From contig NZ_LXEW01000036.1 of NCBI RefSeq assembly GCF_001655055.1, forward strand, positions 1 to 38,098: a stretch of DNA of 38,098 nt, written 5' to 3'. The DNA comes from Providencia heimbachae ATCC 35613. GTDB taxonomy: Bacteria; Pseudomonadota; Gammaproteobacteria; Enterobacterales; Enterobacteriaceae. A program made the translations under genes and the position numbers. Shown one piece after another: positions 21,037 to 31,909 of this stretch; the stretch's first letter is position 1; every line of letters begins with the position of its first letter. Below the pieces are notes generated by a model. That model ran no database searches. It saw nothing but the letters and a program-made list of their open reading frames with translations, and was not told the DNA's origin.

Positions 21037-21046
21037 TATCAATCAG

Positions 21047-23711
<2,665 letters not shown>

Positions 23712-23849
23712 TCACGGGCTAAGACGCACGATGCGTATAGCAGGTTATCGTAAGAAAGTTGCTTGTCAGGAGTTCGGAGGAGTAATAAAAAGACGTTGCG
23801 GCTAGTTTTTCACCAAATGGAGCAGCGAAAATTGCGCTGATAGATTACT

Positions 23850-23942
23850 CTTGTTCCCTTCGCGGGTATTAACCCGATCAGGTTCCGCGGATCCCGAATT
23901 AACGGTCTCAGCCCGATGTTTGCACATGCTAGGCACTCCGAC
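23850..23942 (-). ncRNA. TPP riboswitch (THI element) of the thi operon
   Basis: The leader, read on the - strand, contains the THI box in order: GGAGTGCC, GGCTGAGACC (CTGAGA at 23906-23911), AACCTGATC (ACCTGATC at 23876-23883), GGGTTAATACCCGCG, and the closing AAGGGAACAAG. These are the invariant elements of the thiamine pyrophosphate aptamer. It ends about 157 nt before the thiC ATG, leaving room for an expression platform that hides the ribosome-binding site or terminates early, as known for enteric thiC. TPP binding should lower thiCEFSGH expression. Confidence 0.93.
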
Positions 23943-23953
23943 AAGAATTAATC

Positions 23954-23981
23954 AGTATATGGTTCTTTCTGATTATAACAA
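23954..23981 (-). promoter_or_regulatory. Sigma70 promoter of thiCEFSGH
   Basis: On the - strand TTGTTA (23976-23981) and TATACT (23954-23959) are 16 bp apart. A start about 7 bp downstream would place +1 a few bases before the riboswitch. It abuts, and slightly precedes on the transcript side, the divergent ERIC at 23987-24111. Confidence 0.75.
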
Positions 23982-23986
23982 GTATT

Positions 23987-24111
23987 TTCCTCGTCATTCT
24001 TCGCGCGATAGGTGCGTCGATTTCATAGATTTACCCGAATCACATACTTATGTATGCTCATCGGGATAATTCTATTCATCTCCTTCCTCTAGCACGAATA
24101 ATTTAGAGGAA
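23987..24111. repeat. Divergent ERIC/IRU-type repeat, copy C
   Basis: About 125 bp, ends TTCCTCGTCATTCTTCG and AATAATTTAGAGGAA, with the same core CACATACTTATGTATGCTC as copies A and B but many changes in the arms. It fills most of the space between the thiC promoter and the HAD gene. Confidence 0.65.
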
Positions 24112-24228
24112 CCTTTGTAAAGACTGGTTAGTTAAAAACCTTTGTAAAGGCTCGCTAGCGTGAATAGTTTAAGGGAAGTTTTGAAAACAATTTAGTTAGG
24201 AACCTTTGGAAAGGCTGGTTAACTAAAA
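24110..24228. repeat. Three short repeats AACCTTTGTAAAGGCT
   Basis: Related copies start at 24110, 24137 and 24201; the first and third continue as CTGGTTAGTTAAAA and CTGGTTAACTAAAA. Each holds a small palindrome, CCTTTGTAAAGG or CCTTTGGAAAGG. They lie just after the HAD stop on the - strand and directly against the end of copy C. Origin unclear; possible decayed hairpin terminators. Confidence 0.5.
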
Positions 24229-24235
24229 CCTAAAC

Positions 24236-24898
24236 CTACAAACTCCATGCATACTGCGGCCAGTTATTTTCTTTGGCGGCTTGCGTTAGGCGTTCGTCGC
24301 CGTTGACGATAAAGGTTTCATCGGCGAAATGGCACATGGGGAGATCGTTGGCAGAGTCGGTATAAAAATAAATATAAGCATCAGTGATCGGCTGGTGGCT
24401 GATCCACTGCATTAGCCGTTTGACTTTACCTTCTTTAAAGGTGGGGATTCCTTCAGTTTCAGTGGAATAGCAGCCATCTTTTTGTTTTATATCGATCCCC
24501 ATAACGATGTCTGCATTGAGTCGTTCAGCGATTTTTTTTACGATAAAAGTCACCGTGGCGGAGATCACAATAATCGGGATCTCTTGGGATCGGTAAGTGG
24601 CGATCGTTTTGACCGCCTCAGGGTATATACGAGGCAAAATAATGGTATCGACAAAATTATCTAACCACAGATCAACTTGCTCTATTTTCATGCCAGATAG
24701 CGCCTGCATACTAAATTTCAGGTAGGTCACCATATCCAAAGAGCCTGCATTATATTGAACCATCATCTCTTTATCTGCTTCAACAAAACGTGGGTCAGTG
24801 ATGATTTTTTTATCCCACAAATATTGTGTCCACAGCACACTACTATCACCTTGAACTATGGTGTCATCTAAATCAAAAATGGCTAATTTGTTCTGCAT
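24236..24898 (-). CDS. HAD superfamily (subfamily IB, SerB-like) phosphatase
   Basis: Likely cytoplasmic Mg2+-dependent phosphomonoesterase of 220 aa. Motif I is FDLDDT (nucleophile Asp9, acid/base Asp11), motif II lies in IIVISATVTFIV, motif III is a lysine in FKEGKVKRL, and motif IV is FYTDSANDLPM. The layout is that of phosphoserine-phosphatase-like HAD-IB enzymes. It is not PhnX: the phosphonatase cap lysine pattern is absent. It ends the ABC transporter operon, 31 bp after the ATPase gene, with AAAGG before its ATG. I infer that it releases phosphate from an imported or processed monoester; the substrate is unknown. Confidence 0.82.
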   Translation of the reverse strand: MQNKLAIFDLDDTIVQGDSSVLWTQYLWDKKIITDPRFVEADKEMMVQYNAGSLDMVTYLKFSMQALSGMKIEQVDLWLDNFVDTIILPRIYPEAVKTIATYRSQEIPIIVISATVTFIVKKIAERLNADIVMGIDIKQKDGCYSTETEGIPTFKEGKVKRLMQWISHQPITDAYIYFYTDSANDLPMCHFADETFIVNGDERLTQAAKENNWPQYAWSL

Positions 24899-24929
24899 TT
24901 TTTACCTTTATATTCGGTCAACTTATTCA

Positions 24930-25946
24930 TTAATTGAGCGCACGAATTTCATTTTTATTAAACATTAATTCAAGGTGTGTTCCGGGCTCAAAAAGCCTTT
25001 CGGAAGAACGATTGAGTAAATCGACCGTCATATTTCCGGCTGGGGTATTCACAGAATAACGAATGATATTTCCAAGTAATTGATGGTCAATAATAATTGC
25101 GTCAACAGGATGAGAAATATGGTTGCCATATTGGCGCCCGCTTTCTTTAACATAGATAGATTCAGGGCGTATCGCCAACGTGCCTTGAAGGTTCAAGCCT
25201 AACATCGCATTGGCTTTTTCGGCTTCGACTAAATTATAATTTCCCATAAAGCGTGCTACAAACTCATTGGCGGGCTGAGTATAAATATTTTCTGCGGTAT
25301 CGCTTTGAATAATAGAACCTTTATTCATTAAAAATATCCTATCTGACATGATCATCGCTTCGTCTTGATCATGGGTGACAAAGAGCGTTGTTAGATTTAG
25401 CTCACGCTGGATAGAACGGATTTGTTGACGCAGATGCTTACGAATTCGCGCATCAAGGGCAGATAACGGCTCATCGAGTAATAATATCTGGGGCTTCATC
25501 ACAAGGGCGCGAGCAAGTGCAACACGCTGACGCTGGCCACCAGAGAGTTGGTGAGGATATTGCTGCTCTTTTCCTTGTAATTCAACCATCTCAATCACTT
25601 CTGCAACGGCTCTATCTCTCTCTCGGCTGTCGATTTTGCGCATTTTTAAACCAAAGGCAATATTTTCAGCGACGGTCATATTGGGAAATAAAGCATAGCT
25701 TTGAAATACCATCCCAACGCCACGCTGTTGAGCTGGTTGGTGGGTAATATTTTTACGATTGATATAAAGCTCACCGCTATTGGGTTGTTCGAGACCTGCA
25801 ATACAGCGTAATAGTGTTGATTTACCACAACCACTTGGGCCGAGCAGGGTGATAAATTCCCCTTTTTCGATGGTAAATTGGATATCAGCAAATACCTGAC
25901 TTTGACCAAAGGATTTACTTAATTTTTCGGCAATCACATAACTCAT
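24930..25946 (-). CDS. ABC transporter ATP-binding protein of the PhoB-linked system
   Basis: A 338-aa importer ATPase of the Fe3+/spermidine/2-aminoethylphosphonate type. Walker A is GPSGCGKST (about 36-44), the Q-loop is in MVFQSYALFPNMTV, the signature is LSGGQRQRVALARAL, Walker B is ILLLDEP, then the D-loop SALD and switch His in FVTHDQDEA. The C-terminal part (about 240-338, with LAIRPESIYV) looks like a TOBE regulatory domain. Its ATG overlaps the upstream permease stop (TAATG), showing tight coupling. The subunit cannot specify the substrate. Confidence 0.92.
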   Translation of the reverse strand: MSYVIAEKLSKSFGQSQVFADIQFTIEKGEFITLLGPSGCGKSTLLRCIAGLEQPNSGELYINRKNITHQPAQQRGVGMVFQSYALFPNMTVAENIAFGLKMRKIDSRERDRAVAEVIEMVELQGKEQQYPHQLSGGQRQRVALARALVMKPQILLLDEPLSALDARIRKHLRQQIRSIQRELNLTTLFVTHDQDEAMIMSDRIFLMNKGSIIQSDTAENIYTQPANEFVARFMGNYNLVEAEKANAMLGLNLQGTLAIRPESIYVKESGRQYGNHISHPVDAIIIDHQLLGNIIRYSVNTPAGNMTVDLLNRSSERLFEPGTHLELMFNKNEIRALN

Positions 25947-26770
25947 TATTCATCTCCAGAACGGCTTAATCGAGTTGCAAGCCAAGTGAGTAGCAAGGTA
26001 AATAGGAAATAAGACATCACTAATGCAGAAGTGAAGTGGCCACTGGTTTGCCGCATATTGAAAAGATAGATTTGTAGGGTCTCATAACGGGTTCCTACTA
26101 AGATATTGGCAAAGACAAATTCACCCATTAAAAATGAAAATGAAATCAATAATGAAACAAGGAAGCCTTTACGAATATTGGGCAGTACAATCATCATGAA
26201 GGCTTTAAAGGTGCTTGCACCTAACAAGTGAGCCGCATCCATCAAATCATGTAAATTAATACCTTGGAAACTATTTGCTAGTGCGCGGTACATAAACGGC
26301 AAAGTGATAGTGAAATAGGTGCCGATTAATATCCATGGTGTTCCCACTAACATAAAGGGCTCATCAGCGAATATTTGCAATAAACCGACGGAAGACACCA
26401 CGGGTGGGATAGCAAAAGGCAGAATAATCAACAAATCCATCAAGCCTTTCATCTTTGGAAATCGGTAAAATACCGCAAATGTCATGGGTAAGATAACCAA
26501 GGTGCTGACGAGTAATGTCCCGAAACAAATAATCAACGAGCGACCAAATGCCATTAAAAATCGAGGGTCTTGCCATAATTGTAAATACCATTTAATTGAT
26601 AACGAATCAGGCAATACCGTTGCGCCCCATTGGCTCGAAATTGAATAGAGAAAAGTGGCAATAATTGGAAGGATAAGTAGGCCTGCGACACTAATTAATA
26701 TTAATTTATGTAGCCACAAACCCGATACTTTAGTGGTCATACTTGAGCTGATAGCATTATTATTTTGCAT
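25946..26770 (-). CDS. ABC transporter permease 2 of the PhoB-linked system
   Basis: A 274-aa inner-membrane protein with about six membrane spans. The cytoplasmic EAA loop is in LMDAAHLLGASTFKAFMMIVLP, the site that contacts the ATPase. It belongs to the binding-protein-dependent (MetI/PotC-like) permeases. The ATG has CGGAGCTACC in front and lies 11 bp inside the 3' end of the other permease gene. It should pair with that protein to form a heterodimeric pore. Confidence 0.88.
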   Translation of the reverse strand: MQNNNAISSSMTTKVSGLWLHKLILISVAGLLILPIIATFLYSISSQWGATVLPDSLSIKWYLQLWQDPRFLMAFGRSLIICFGTLLVSTLVILPMTFAVFYRFPKMKGLMDLLIILPFAIPPVVSSVGLLQIFADEPFMLVGTPWILIGTYFTITLPFMYRALANSFQGINLHDLMDAAHLLGASTFKAFMMIVLPNIRKGFLVSLLISFSFLMGEFVFANILVGTRYETLQIYLFNMRQTSGHFTSALVMSYFLFTLLLTWLATRLSRSGDE

Positions 26771-27662
26771 GGTAGCTCCGTTTTAATAACCAATGATAGA
26801 TTGCGGTGATGAAACCAAGAATTACAATAAGCAAAACGGATAATGCCGCCGCCATATTCGGTTCTAAAAATAAGTCTCCAGATACTAAACTTGCAATCCG
26901 GATAGTCACGAGATTGTAATTACCACTTGTGAGTGCATAAGTACTGGCGTAAGCCCCAACCGCATTGGCGACCAAAATAATAAAAGTACCGAGTAACGCA
27001 GGGGCGAGTACTGGGATCGCAACCTTAAACCAATAGGTTAACTTACTGGCTCCCATGGTTTTTGCCGCATCTTCCCACTCAGGTCTTAGCGCATCAAAAG
27101 CGGGATAAAGTAATAAAATGCCAAGTGGAATTTGGAAATAGATATACAGCAGCATTAATCCACTTGCGCTATAGATATTAAAATCTTCAATAATTCCCCA
27201 TGCTTTTAATTGCAGGGTAATCGCACCGTTAAAGCCTAAAATAATGATAAAGGCAAAAGCGAGAGGAACACCGCTAAAATTACTGGCCATCGTGGTGAAA
27301 GAGATCATCATGCGGCGCACTTTTCCTTGCATTTTATAAATAGAAAAGGCAGTTGCACTGGCAATTAATAATCCAATCACACTACAAATAATGGAAAGCC
27401 ACAGCGTATTTTCAAAGGCTTGGAGATAGAAATCATTGGTGAATATTTCGAAATAGTTGGAAATAGACCAGCTTTCTTCATAAATAAAGCTGTTAATCAG
27501 CACCCAAATCATTGGCGCTAGCTGAAATAGGCAAAATAGGGTAATAAAAGGCAGCATCAATAACGCAGCTTTCCAGTGAATGCGCGCGAGCCATTTTTTT
27601 AACATAGCGATTTTCCCTAATGTTTGCCTTGCCTGTTTGCAGGGAGCGGTAATATCAGCCAT
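26760..27662 (-). CDS. ABC transporter permease 1 of the PhoB-linked system
   Basis: A permease with about six spans and the EAA loop WEDAAKTMGASKLTYWFKVA. The frame is open from 27692, but ATG 27662 shares a TGATG with the upstream hydrolase stop and follows AGGGGGGCGC, giving 300 aa. A further in-frame ATG at 27605, after TTAGGGAAAATCGCT, would start MLKKWLARIHW just before the first span and is a real alternative. It overlaps permease 2 by 11 bp. Confidence 0.86.
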   Translation of the reverse strand: MADITAPCKQARQTLGKIAMLKKWLARIHWKAALLMLPFITLFCLFQLAPMIWVLINSFIYEESWSISNYFEIFTNDFYLQAFENTLWLSIICSVIGLLIASATAFSIYKMQGKVRRMMISFTTMASNFSGVPLAFAFIIILGFNGAITLQLKAWGIIEDFNIYSASGLMLLYIYFQIPLGILLLYPAFDALRPEWEDAAKTMGASKLTYWFKVAIPVLAPALLGTFIILVANAVGAYASTYALTSGNYNLVTIRIASLVSGDLFLEPNMAAALSVLLIVILGFITAIYHWLLKRSYHAK

Positions 27663-28480
27663 CAGCGCCCCCCTACTAGCAATGGATGACAAACGGGCTT
27701 ATCAATAGGATTAACACCTAGTAGGGTACACACAGTACCGCAAATATCTGTTTGTTTAATATTGCAGGGGGAGTAGTGTGAAAATTGCGACCCAATGGTC
27801 AATAAAGGAACAGTACACTCCTCCGGTAAAATGCCACCGTGGCTATGGTCATTATTCATGCCGTGATCGCTGGTCACGATGATTTGGTAACCTTGTTCCA
27901 TCCAGATAGGAATATAGTTCGATAAAATAATATCGGCTTTACGCGCTGCATTACGGTATTGAGAAGAATCAAAACCAAACTTGTGCCCTGTATCATCGAT
28001 GTTCATTGGATGAATTAATAAAAAATCAGGGGAAAATTGCGTGCGTAAATATTCTGCATCAATAAATAAATGGTCATCAGGGTAGCTATCCGCTTGATAA
28101 AAGCAGCCATGCTGAATAGGTAATTGTTCATCATGAGTAAAGCGGTCGCGTGTCGCGATAAAAGGTGCGCGATTATAAAGCTCACTAACCCAGTAATAGG
28201 CAGCCGCCGCCGTTGTTTTTCCAGCTTGGTGAGCAAGGGAAAACACGCTCTCAAAATGGGATAAACGGACGACCTCATTATTGACAATACCGCTGTTTAC
28301 TGGAGAAACACCCGTTAAAATACATTCATATAGTGGGCGTGACATTGAAGGGAGTTCGCACTCTATTTTATAAAGCGTTGCTTTGTCAGCGCGGATTAAT
28401 CCATTGAGATAGCCCATACAATGATGGGCTACTGAATAACTTAATCCGTCTAAGACAATAAGTATGACTTTGTCAGACAT
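27662..28480 (-). CDS. Alkaline-phosphatase-superfamily hydrolase (phosphodiesterase/pyrophosphatase type)
   Basis: A 272-aa metal-dependent hydrolase. Metal ligands and nucleophile can be placed: Asp11 in VLDGLSYS, nucleophile Ser45 or Ser47 in ELPSMSRPLYE (the family usually has Thr or Ser here), Asp162/Asp163 and His166 in NIDDTGHKFG, Asp205-His206 in TSDHGMNNDHSHGG and His212/His214. This two-metal pattern fits nucleotide pyrophosphatase/phosphodiesterases and phosphonoacetate hydrolases. It has no signal peptide, so it should act in the cytoplasm after import. It lies between the binding-protein and permease genes and overlaps permease 1 by TGATG, tying it to transport. It is shorter than PhnA (about 400 aa). 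Substrate unknown. Confidence 0.82.
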   Translation of the reverse strand: MSDKVILIVLDGLSYSVAHHCMGYLNGLIRADKATLYKIECELPSMSRPLYECILTGVSPVNSGIVNNEVVRLSHFESVFSLAHQAGKTTAAAAYYWVSELYNRAPFIATRDRFTHDEQLPIQHGCFYQADSYPDDHLFIDAEYLRTQFSPDFLLIHPMNIDDTGHKFGFDSSQYRNAARKADIILSNYIPIWMEQGYQIIVTSDHGMNNDHSHGGILPEECTVPLLTIGSQFSHYSPCNIKQTDICGTVCTLLGVNPIDKPVCHPLLVGGR

Positions 28481-28493
28481 GATTCGGCCTTAA

Positions 28494-29546
28494 TTATTGC
28501 TGGTGGATTAATACTTGCTGTTGCCACATTTTTGGCAGATTGCGAGAGGATTTTTCCCAGCCTTCCGCATTTTTAATTGGGCGAACATTTTTATATTGTT
28601 CATCAGGGAGTAACTTAGATTTAATGGAATCAGGCAATGTCAGATATTGTGCACGAATAGGGCGAGCATAACCTTCTGCAAGGTTTAATTGGCCTTTATC
28701 GCTAAAGATAAATTCACGCGCTAATTTTGCTGCATTTGGGTTTTTGGCATATTTATTAATAATGGTGGTATAGCCTGAAATAACAGAACCATCGGATGGA
28801 ATAATAACGGTAAAGCGGTCTCGGTTAATTTGGTCGCGATAATTTAGGGCATTAAAGTCCCATAGAATTCCGACTTCAACTTCACCTTTTTCTAAGCTTG
28901 CAACGCTTGGGTCATTAACACTTAAACGTTTTTGTTTTGCCAATTCAGCAAAGAATTCGATAGCAGGTTTGATATTTGTTTCATCGCCCCCACGCGCAAA
29001 AGCAGCAGCAAGCACGGCATTATTAGCTTGAGCGGCAATACCGACATCGCCAACAGTGACTTTGTATTTACCTTTTAGTAAATCATCCCAACTCTTTGGT
29101 GCATCTTTGACTAACTCATTGTTGATCATAAAGGCAATCGAGCCAGTATAAGCGAGTGCCCAATGTCCATCCTTATCTTTCGCCCAATCAGGAATTTGTG
29201 ACCATGTTGTTGGTTTATATGGTTGGGTAACCCCTTTTTGTACTGCAATAGGGCCAAAAGAGGCGCCAACATCACCAATATCGGCAGTGGCATTCTTTTT
29301 TTCGGCATCAAATTTGGCAATTTCTTGAGCGGAACTTAAATCAGTATCTTGGTGTTTTAACCCATACTGTGTTTCTAAGTCTTGCCAAGTTCCTTTCCAG
29401 TTAGCCCATGTGTCCGGCATACCAACGCTATACACTTGTCCTTCTTTTTTTGCCGCATTAATTAATTCGGTTAGATTAGCATCTGCCGCTAATGCAATAC
29501 TTGATGTTGTTAAGGATATTAAAATAGCCGGTACGATAGTTTTCAT
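28494..29546 (-). CDS. Periplasmic substrate-binding protein of the PhoB-linked ABC importer
   Basis: A 350-aa extracytoplasmic solute-binding protein of the Fe3+/spermidine/phosphonate class. The frame is open from GTG 29558, but ATG 29546 is preceded by GTGAGAGAACAG and starts a standard signal peptide, MKTIVPAILISLTTSSIALA, cut before ADANL. Typical blocks are WDDLLKGKYKVTVGDVG, EVGILWDFNA and ANAKLAREFIFSDKGQ-like NAAKLAREFIFSDKGQ. It does not resemble Salmonella PhnS closely. It is the first gene of the operon, directly behind the Pho box, as expected for the most abundant component. Ligand unknown; an organophosphorus compound is inferred from context. Confidence 0.87.
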   Translation of the reverse strand: MKTIVPAILISLTTSSIALAADANLTELINAAKKEGQVYSVGMPDTWANWKGTWQDLETQYGLKHQDTDLSSAQEIAKFDAEKKNATADIGDVGASFGPIAVQKGVTQPYKPTTWSQIPDWAKDKDGHWALAYTGSIAFMINNELVKDAPKSWDDLLKGKYKVTVGDVGIAAQANNAVLAAAFARGGDETNIKPAIEFFAELAKQKRLSVNDPSVASLEKGEVEVGILWDFNALNYRDQINRDRFTVIIPSDGSVISGYTTIINKYAKNPNAAKLAREFIFSDKGQLNLAEGYARPIRAQYLTLPDSIKSKLLPDEQYKNVRPIKNAEGWEKSSRNLPKMWQQQVLIHQQ

Positions 29547-29586
29547 CTGTTCTCTCACTATTGAGGAGCTGTATTAGTTGCTTAGC

Positions 29587-29631
29587 ATGCTAATTTTTTA
29601 AGATGACAAACAGTTGACGGTAAGATGACAC
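29587..29631 (-). promoter_or_regulatory. Pho box and PhoB-dependent promoter of the ABC/phosphatase operon
   Basis: On the - strand three CTGTCAT-like heptamers, GTGTCAT, CCGTCAA and TTGTCAT, start exactly 11 bp apart (+ strand 29625-29631, 29614-29620, 29603-29609), separated by CTTA and CTGT. This is the direct-repeat geometry of PhoB sites. TAGCAT (29587-29592), a 4/6 match to the -10 hexamer, follows the last heptamer by 10 bp, the same spacing as in the E. coli phoA promoter. No -35 hexamer is needed at such promoters. Confidence 0.82.
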
Positions 29632-29788
29632 TTTTGATACATGGTGACTTTAAACTGTCTAAAAAGTGTCAAACTTCACATCAAAAAATGATGAATAGAA
29701 CGTTCGAATGACTTTGTGTGAAAGAAGTGTATTGTGTAATAAACGCATATTCCTAATTGAAAAATAAAAACCATAAAAGATGTAAAAA

Positions 29789-30580
29789 ATGAATAAACTC
29801 ACATTAGTAGGAACAGAAAGTGGCTGGTGGTTCGTCTGTTTCGCCGGTCGGTTATGGCTACCTCAAGGGGATATTCCCAGAGGAAACGCAAAAGAATATT
29901 CACTCGTTGGCAAAACAGCGACACCAATTGGTGAATGGCAAGGTGAGATTGTTTGGCTAATTGCAGAAAAAATGCCATCGGATATGGCATCCCCACGTTT
30001 AGTGGCGGCTCAAGACGAAGGACTATTTCGTCTCGCAGGTCGAGGTGTACAGCTTGCTGAATTTTATCGTTCACATCGATATTGTGGCTATTGCGGTACT
30101 TTGATGCGCCACAGTAAAACGGAATGGGCTTGTCTCTGTGACCATTGTCATGAACGATATTATCCGCAAATTGCCCCTTGCATTATTGTCGGCATTCGTC
30201 GCGATGACCATATTTTACTGGCTCAGCATCGTCGTCATTCGCAAAATCCACTATTTACTGTATTAGCAGGTTTCGTGGAAGTGGGTGAAACATTGGAAGA
30301 GGCGGTTGCACGGGAAGTGATGGAAGAAAGTAATATTAAAATACGCAACATCCGCTACGTGTCTTCACAACCTTGGCCATTCCCCCACTCTTTAATGATG
30401 GGTTTTCTTGCGGATTATGAGAGCGGAGAGATCAAGGTCGATCCTCATGAGTTAATTAGTGCAAATTGGTATCATTACAATGAGTTACCTTTAATTCCGC
30501 CCGGAGATACCATTGCAAGGCGCTTAATTGAAGATACTGTCGCGTTGTGCCGCAATCACGATGATGAAATGGGCTCATAG
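29789..30580 (+). CDS. nudC: NAD+/NADH pyrophosphatase and RNA deNADding enzyme NudC
   Basis: Nudix hydrolase that cleaves NADH and removes NAD caps from RNA 5' ends. At 263 aa it is near E. coli NudC (257). The zinc ribbon is Cys99/Cys102 and Cys117/Cys120 in CGYCGTLM and CLCDHC. The Nudix box runs from Gly161 ([20 protein letters not shown]). The NudC-specific SQPWPFPHS motif lies at 193-201. It is divergent from the PhoB-linked operon across 230 bp. In E. coli rsd lies just upstream; here it does not. Confidence 0.96.
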   Translation: MNKLTLVGTESGWWFVCFAGRLWLPQGDIPRGNAKEYSLVGKTATPIGEWQGEIVWLIAEKMPSDMASPRLVAAQDEGLFRLAGRGVQLAEFYRSHRYCGYCGTLMRHSKTEWACLCDHCHERYYPQIAPCIIVGIRRDDHILLAQHRRHSQNPLFTVLAGFVEVGETLEEAVAREVMEESNIKIRNIRYVSSQPWPFPHSLMMGFLADYESGEIKVDPHELISANWYHYNELPLIPPGDTIARRLIEDTVALCRNHDDEMGS

Positions 30581-30631
30581 TCGCGCCCTAATTTTGTTGC
30601 CTTTTACATGTTACACTATGCCCAAAATATT

Positions 30632-30682
30632 GAGAGTTGCAGGTAGTCAACAACCCTACAATTCAAAGTATGACGGGTATAT
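30632..30682. repeat. Half ERIC/IRU element upstream of hemE
   Basis: GTTGCAGGTAGTCAACAACC and TTCAAAGTATGACGGGTAT correspond to one end of the ERIC repeat (reverse complement of the first third of copy A). The other half and the CACATACTTATGTATG core are missing. It lies in the 144-bp nudC-hemE gap, in the hemE 5' region. Confidence 0.6.
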
Positions 30683-30724
30683 TACAGCCATTTGCGGCGG
30701 CCACTGACTATAATGGAGTAAATA

Positions 30725-31789
30725 ATGACTGAGTTGAAAAATGACCGCTATCTACGTGCGTTGCTACGTCAGCCTGTAGATGTAACCCCAGTATGGATGA
30801 TGCGACAAGCAGGGCGTTACTTGCCTGAATATAAAGCAACACGTGCGGAAGCTGGTGATTTTATTGCTCTTTGTAAAAATACCGAGTTAGCCTGTGAAGT
30901 GACTCTTCAGCCATTACGCCGCTTTCCATTAGATGCTGCGATCCTTTTTTCTGATATTTTGACTGTTCCAGATGCGATGGGATTGGGTCTTTACTTTGAA
31001 ACAGGGGAAGGCCCTCGTTTTGAAAGGCCGATTAGCAGCATGGCCGATGTGCAAAAACTGCCTATTCCAGATCCAGAAGATGAGCTGGGTTATGTCATGA
31101 ATGCCGTTAGAGCTATTCGCAAAGCACTAAATGGTGATGTCCCCTTGATTGGTTTTTCGGGCAGTCCATGGACGCTGGCGACTTATATGGTTGAGGGGGG
31201 AAGTAGTAAGGCTTTTACTAAAATCAAAAAAATGATGTATGAAGACCCCAAAGCGCTGCACCTTTTACTCGATAAACTTGCGGATAGCGTCATTTTGTAT
31301 CTCAATGCACAAATTCGAGCGGGCGCACAATCACTCATGATTTTTGATACTTGGGGTGGTGTATTGACGAAGCGGGATTACTTGCAGTTCTCACTACACT
31401 ATATGCACAAAATCATTGATGGACTGATCAGAGAAAACGACGGTCGTCGCGTGCCTGTCACTTTGTTTACTAAAGGTGGTGGACAGTGGCTAGAGGAAAT
31501 GGCGGCAACCGGTTGTGATGCACTAGGCCTTGATTGGACAACTGAAATTGCGGATGCCCGTCGCCGTGTTGGTGATAAGGTGGCATTGCAAGGGAATATG
31601 GACCCATCGATGTTATATGCACCTCCTGCACGAATTGAAGAAGAAGTGCAAAATATCCTCGCGGGTTTCGGTAAAGGTGATGGTCACGTGTTTAACTTAG
31701 GGCATGGTATTCATCAGGATGTTTCACCTGAGCATGCCGGTGTATTCGTTGATGCAGTTCACCGTTTCTCCCGCCAATATCATCAATAA
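30725..31789 (+). CDS. hemE: Uroporphyrinogen decarboxylase
   Basis: Removes four acetate carboxyls from uroporphyrinogen III to give coproporphyrinogen III in heme synthesis. The 354-aa length equals E. coli HemE. Signatures seen are [15 protein letters not shown] (about 21-35), the conserved Asp in [36 protein letters not shown] and [14 protein letters not shown] near the end. TGGAGTAAATA precedes the ATG. It shares orientation with nudC and nfi, as in E. coli. Confidence 0.98.
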   Translation: MTELKNDRYLRALLRQPVDVTPVWMMRQAGRYLPEYKATRAEAGDFIALCKNTELACEVTLQPLRRFPLDAAILFSDILTVPDAMGLGLYFETGEGPRFERPISSMADVQKLPIPDPEDELGYVMNAVRAIRKALNGDVPLIGFSGSPWTLATYMVEGGSSKAFTKIKKMMYEDPKALHLLLDKLADSVILYLNAQIRAGAQSLMIFDTWGGVLTKRDYLQFSLHYMHKIIDGLIRENDGRRVPVTLFTKGGGQWLEEMAATGCDALGLDWTTEIADARRRVGDKVALQGNMDPSMLYAPPARIEEEVQNILAGFGKGDGHVFNLGHGIHQDVSPEHAGVFVDAVHRFSRQYHQ

Positions 31790-31827
31790 ATAACTCTCAA
31801 TTATCATTTATTGATGAGTATAATTTG

Positions 31828-31859
31828 TGGTGTATTTACAGTGCCTTGTAAGTACACCA
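31828..31859 (+). other. Hairpin after hemE
   Basis: TGGTGTA (31828-31834) pairs with TACACCA (31853-31859), with inner TTACA/TTGTAA pairing, in the hemE-nfi gap. No proper T-run follows, so it is at best a weak or Rho-assisted terminator. A perfect TATAAT at 31819-31824 lies just upstream but lacks a good -35. Confidence 0.45.
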
Positions 31860-31909
31860 TTATCATCTATGATTAATTATTATTACGCATCGCAAGTATT
31901 GAGCAGATC

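Noticed and set aside
24236-24898. Assigning the HAD gene as phnX phosphonatase
   Set aside because: The motif I context FDLDDT and overall layout are SerB-like; the phosphonatase-specific cap lysine pattern is not seen and phnW is absent.
30709-30714. TATAAT just before hemE as its -10
   Set aside because: It touches the ribosome-binding site 10 bp before the ATG, leaving no room for a transcript leader, and has no -35.
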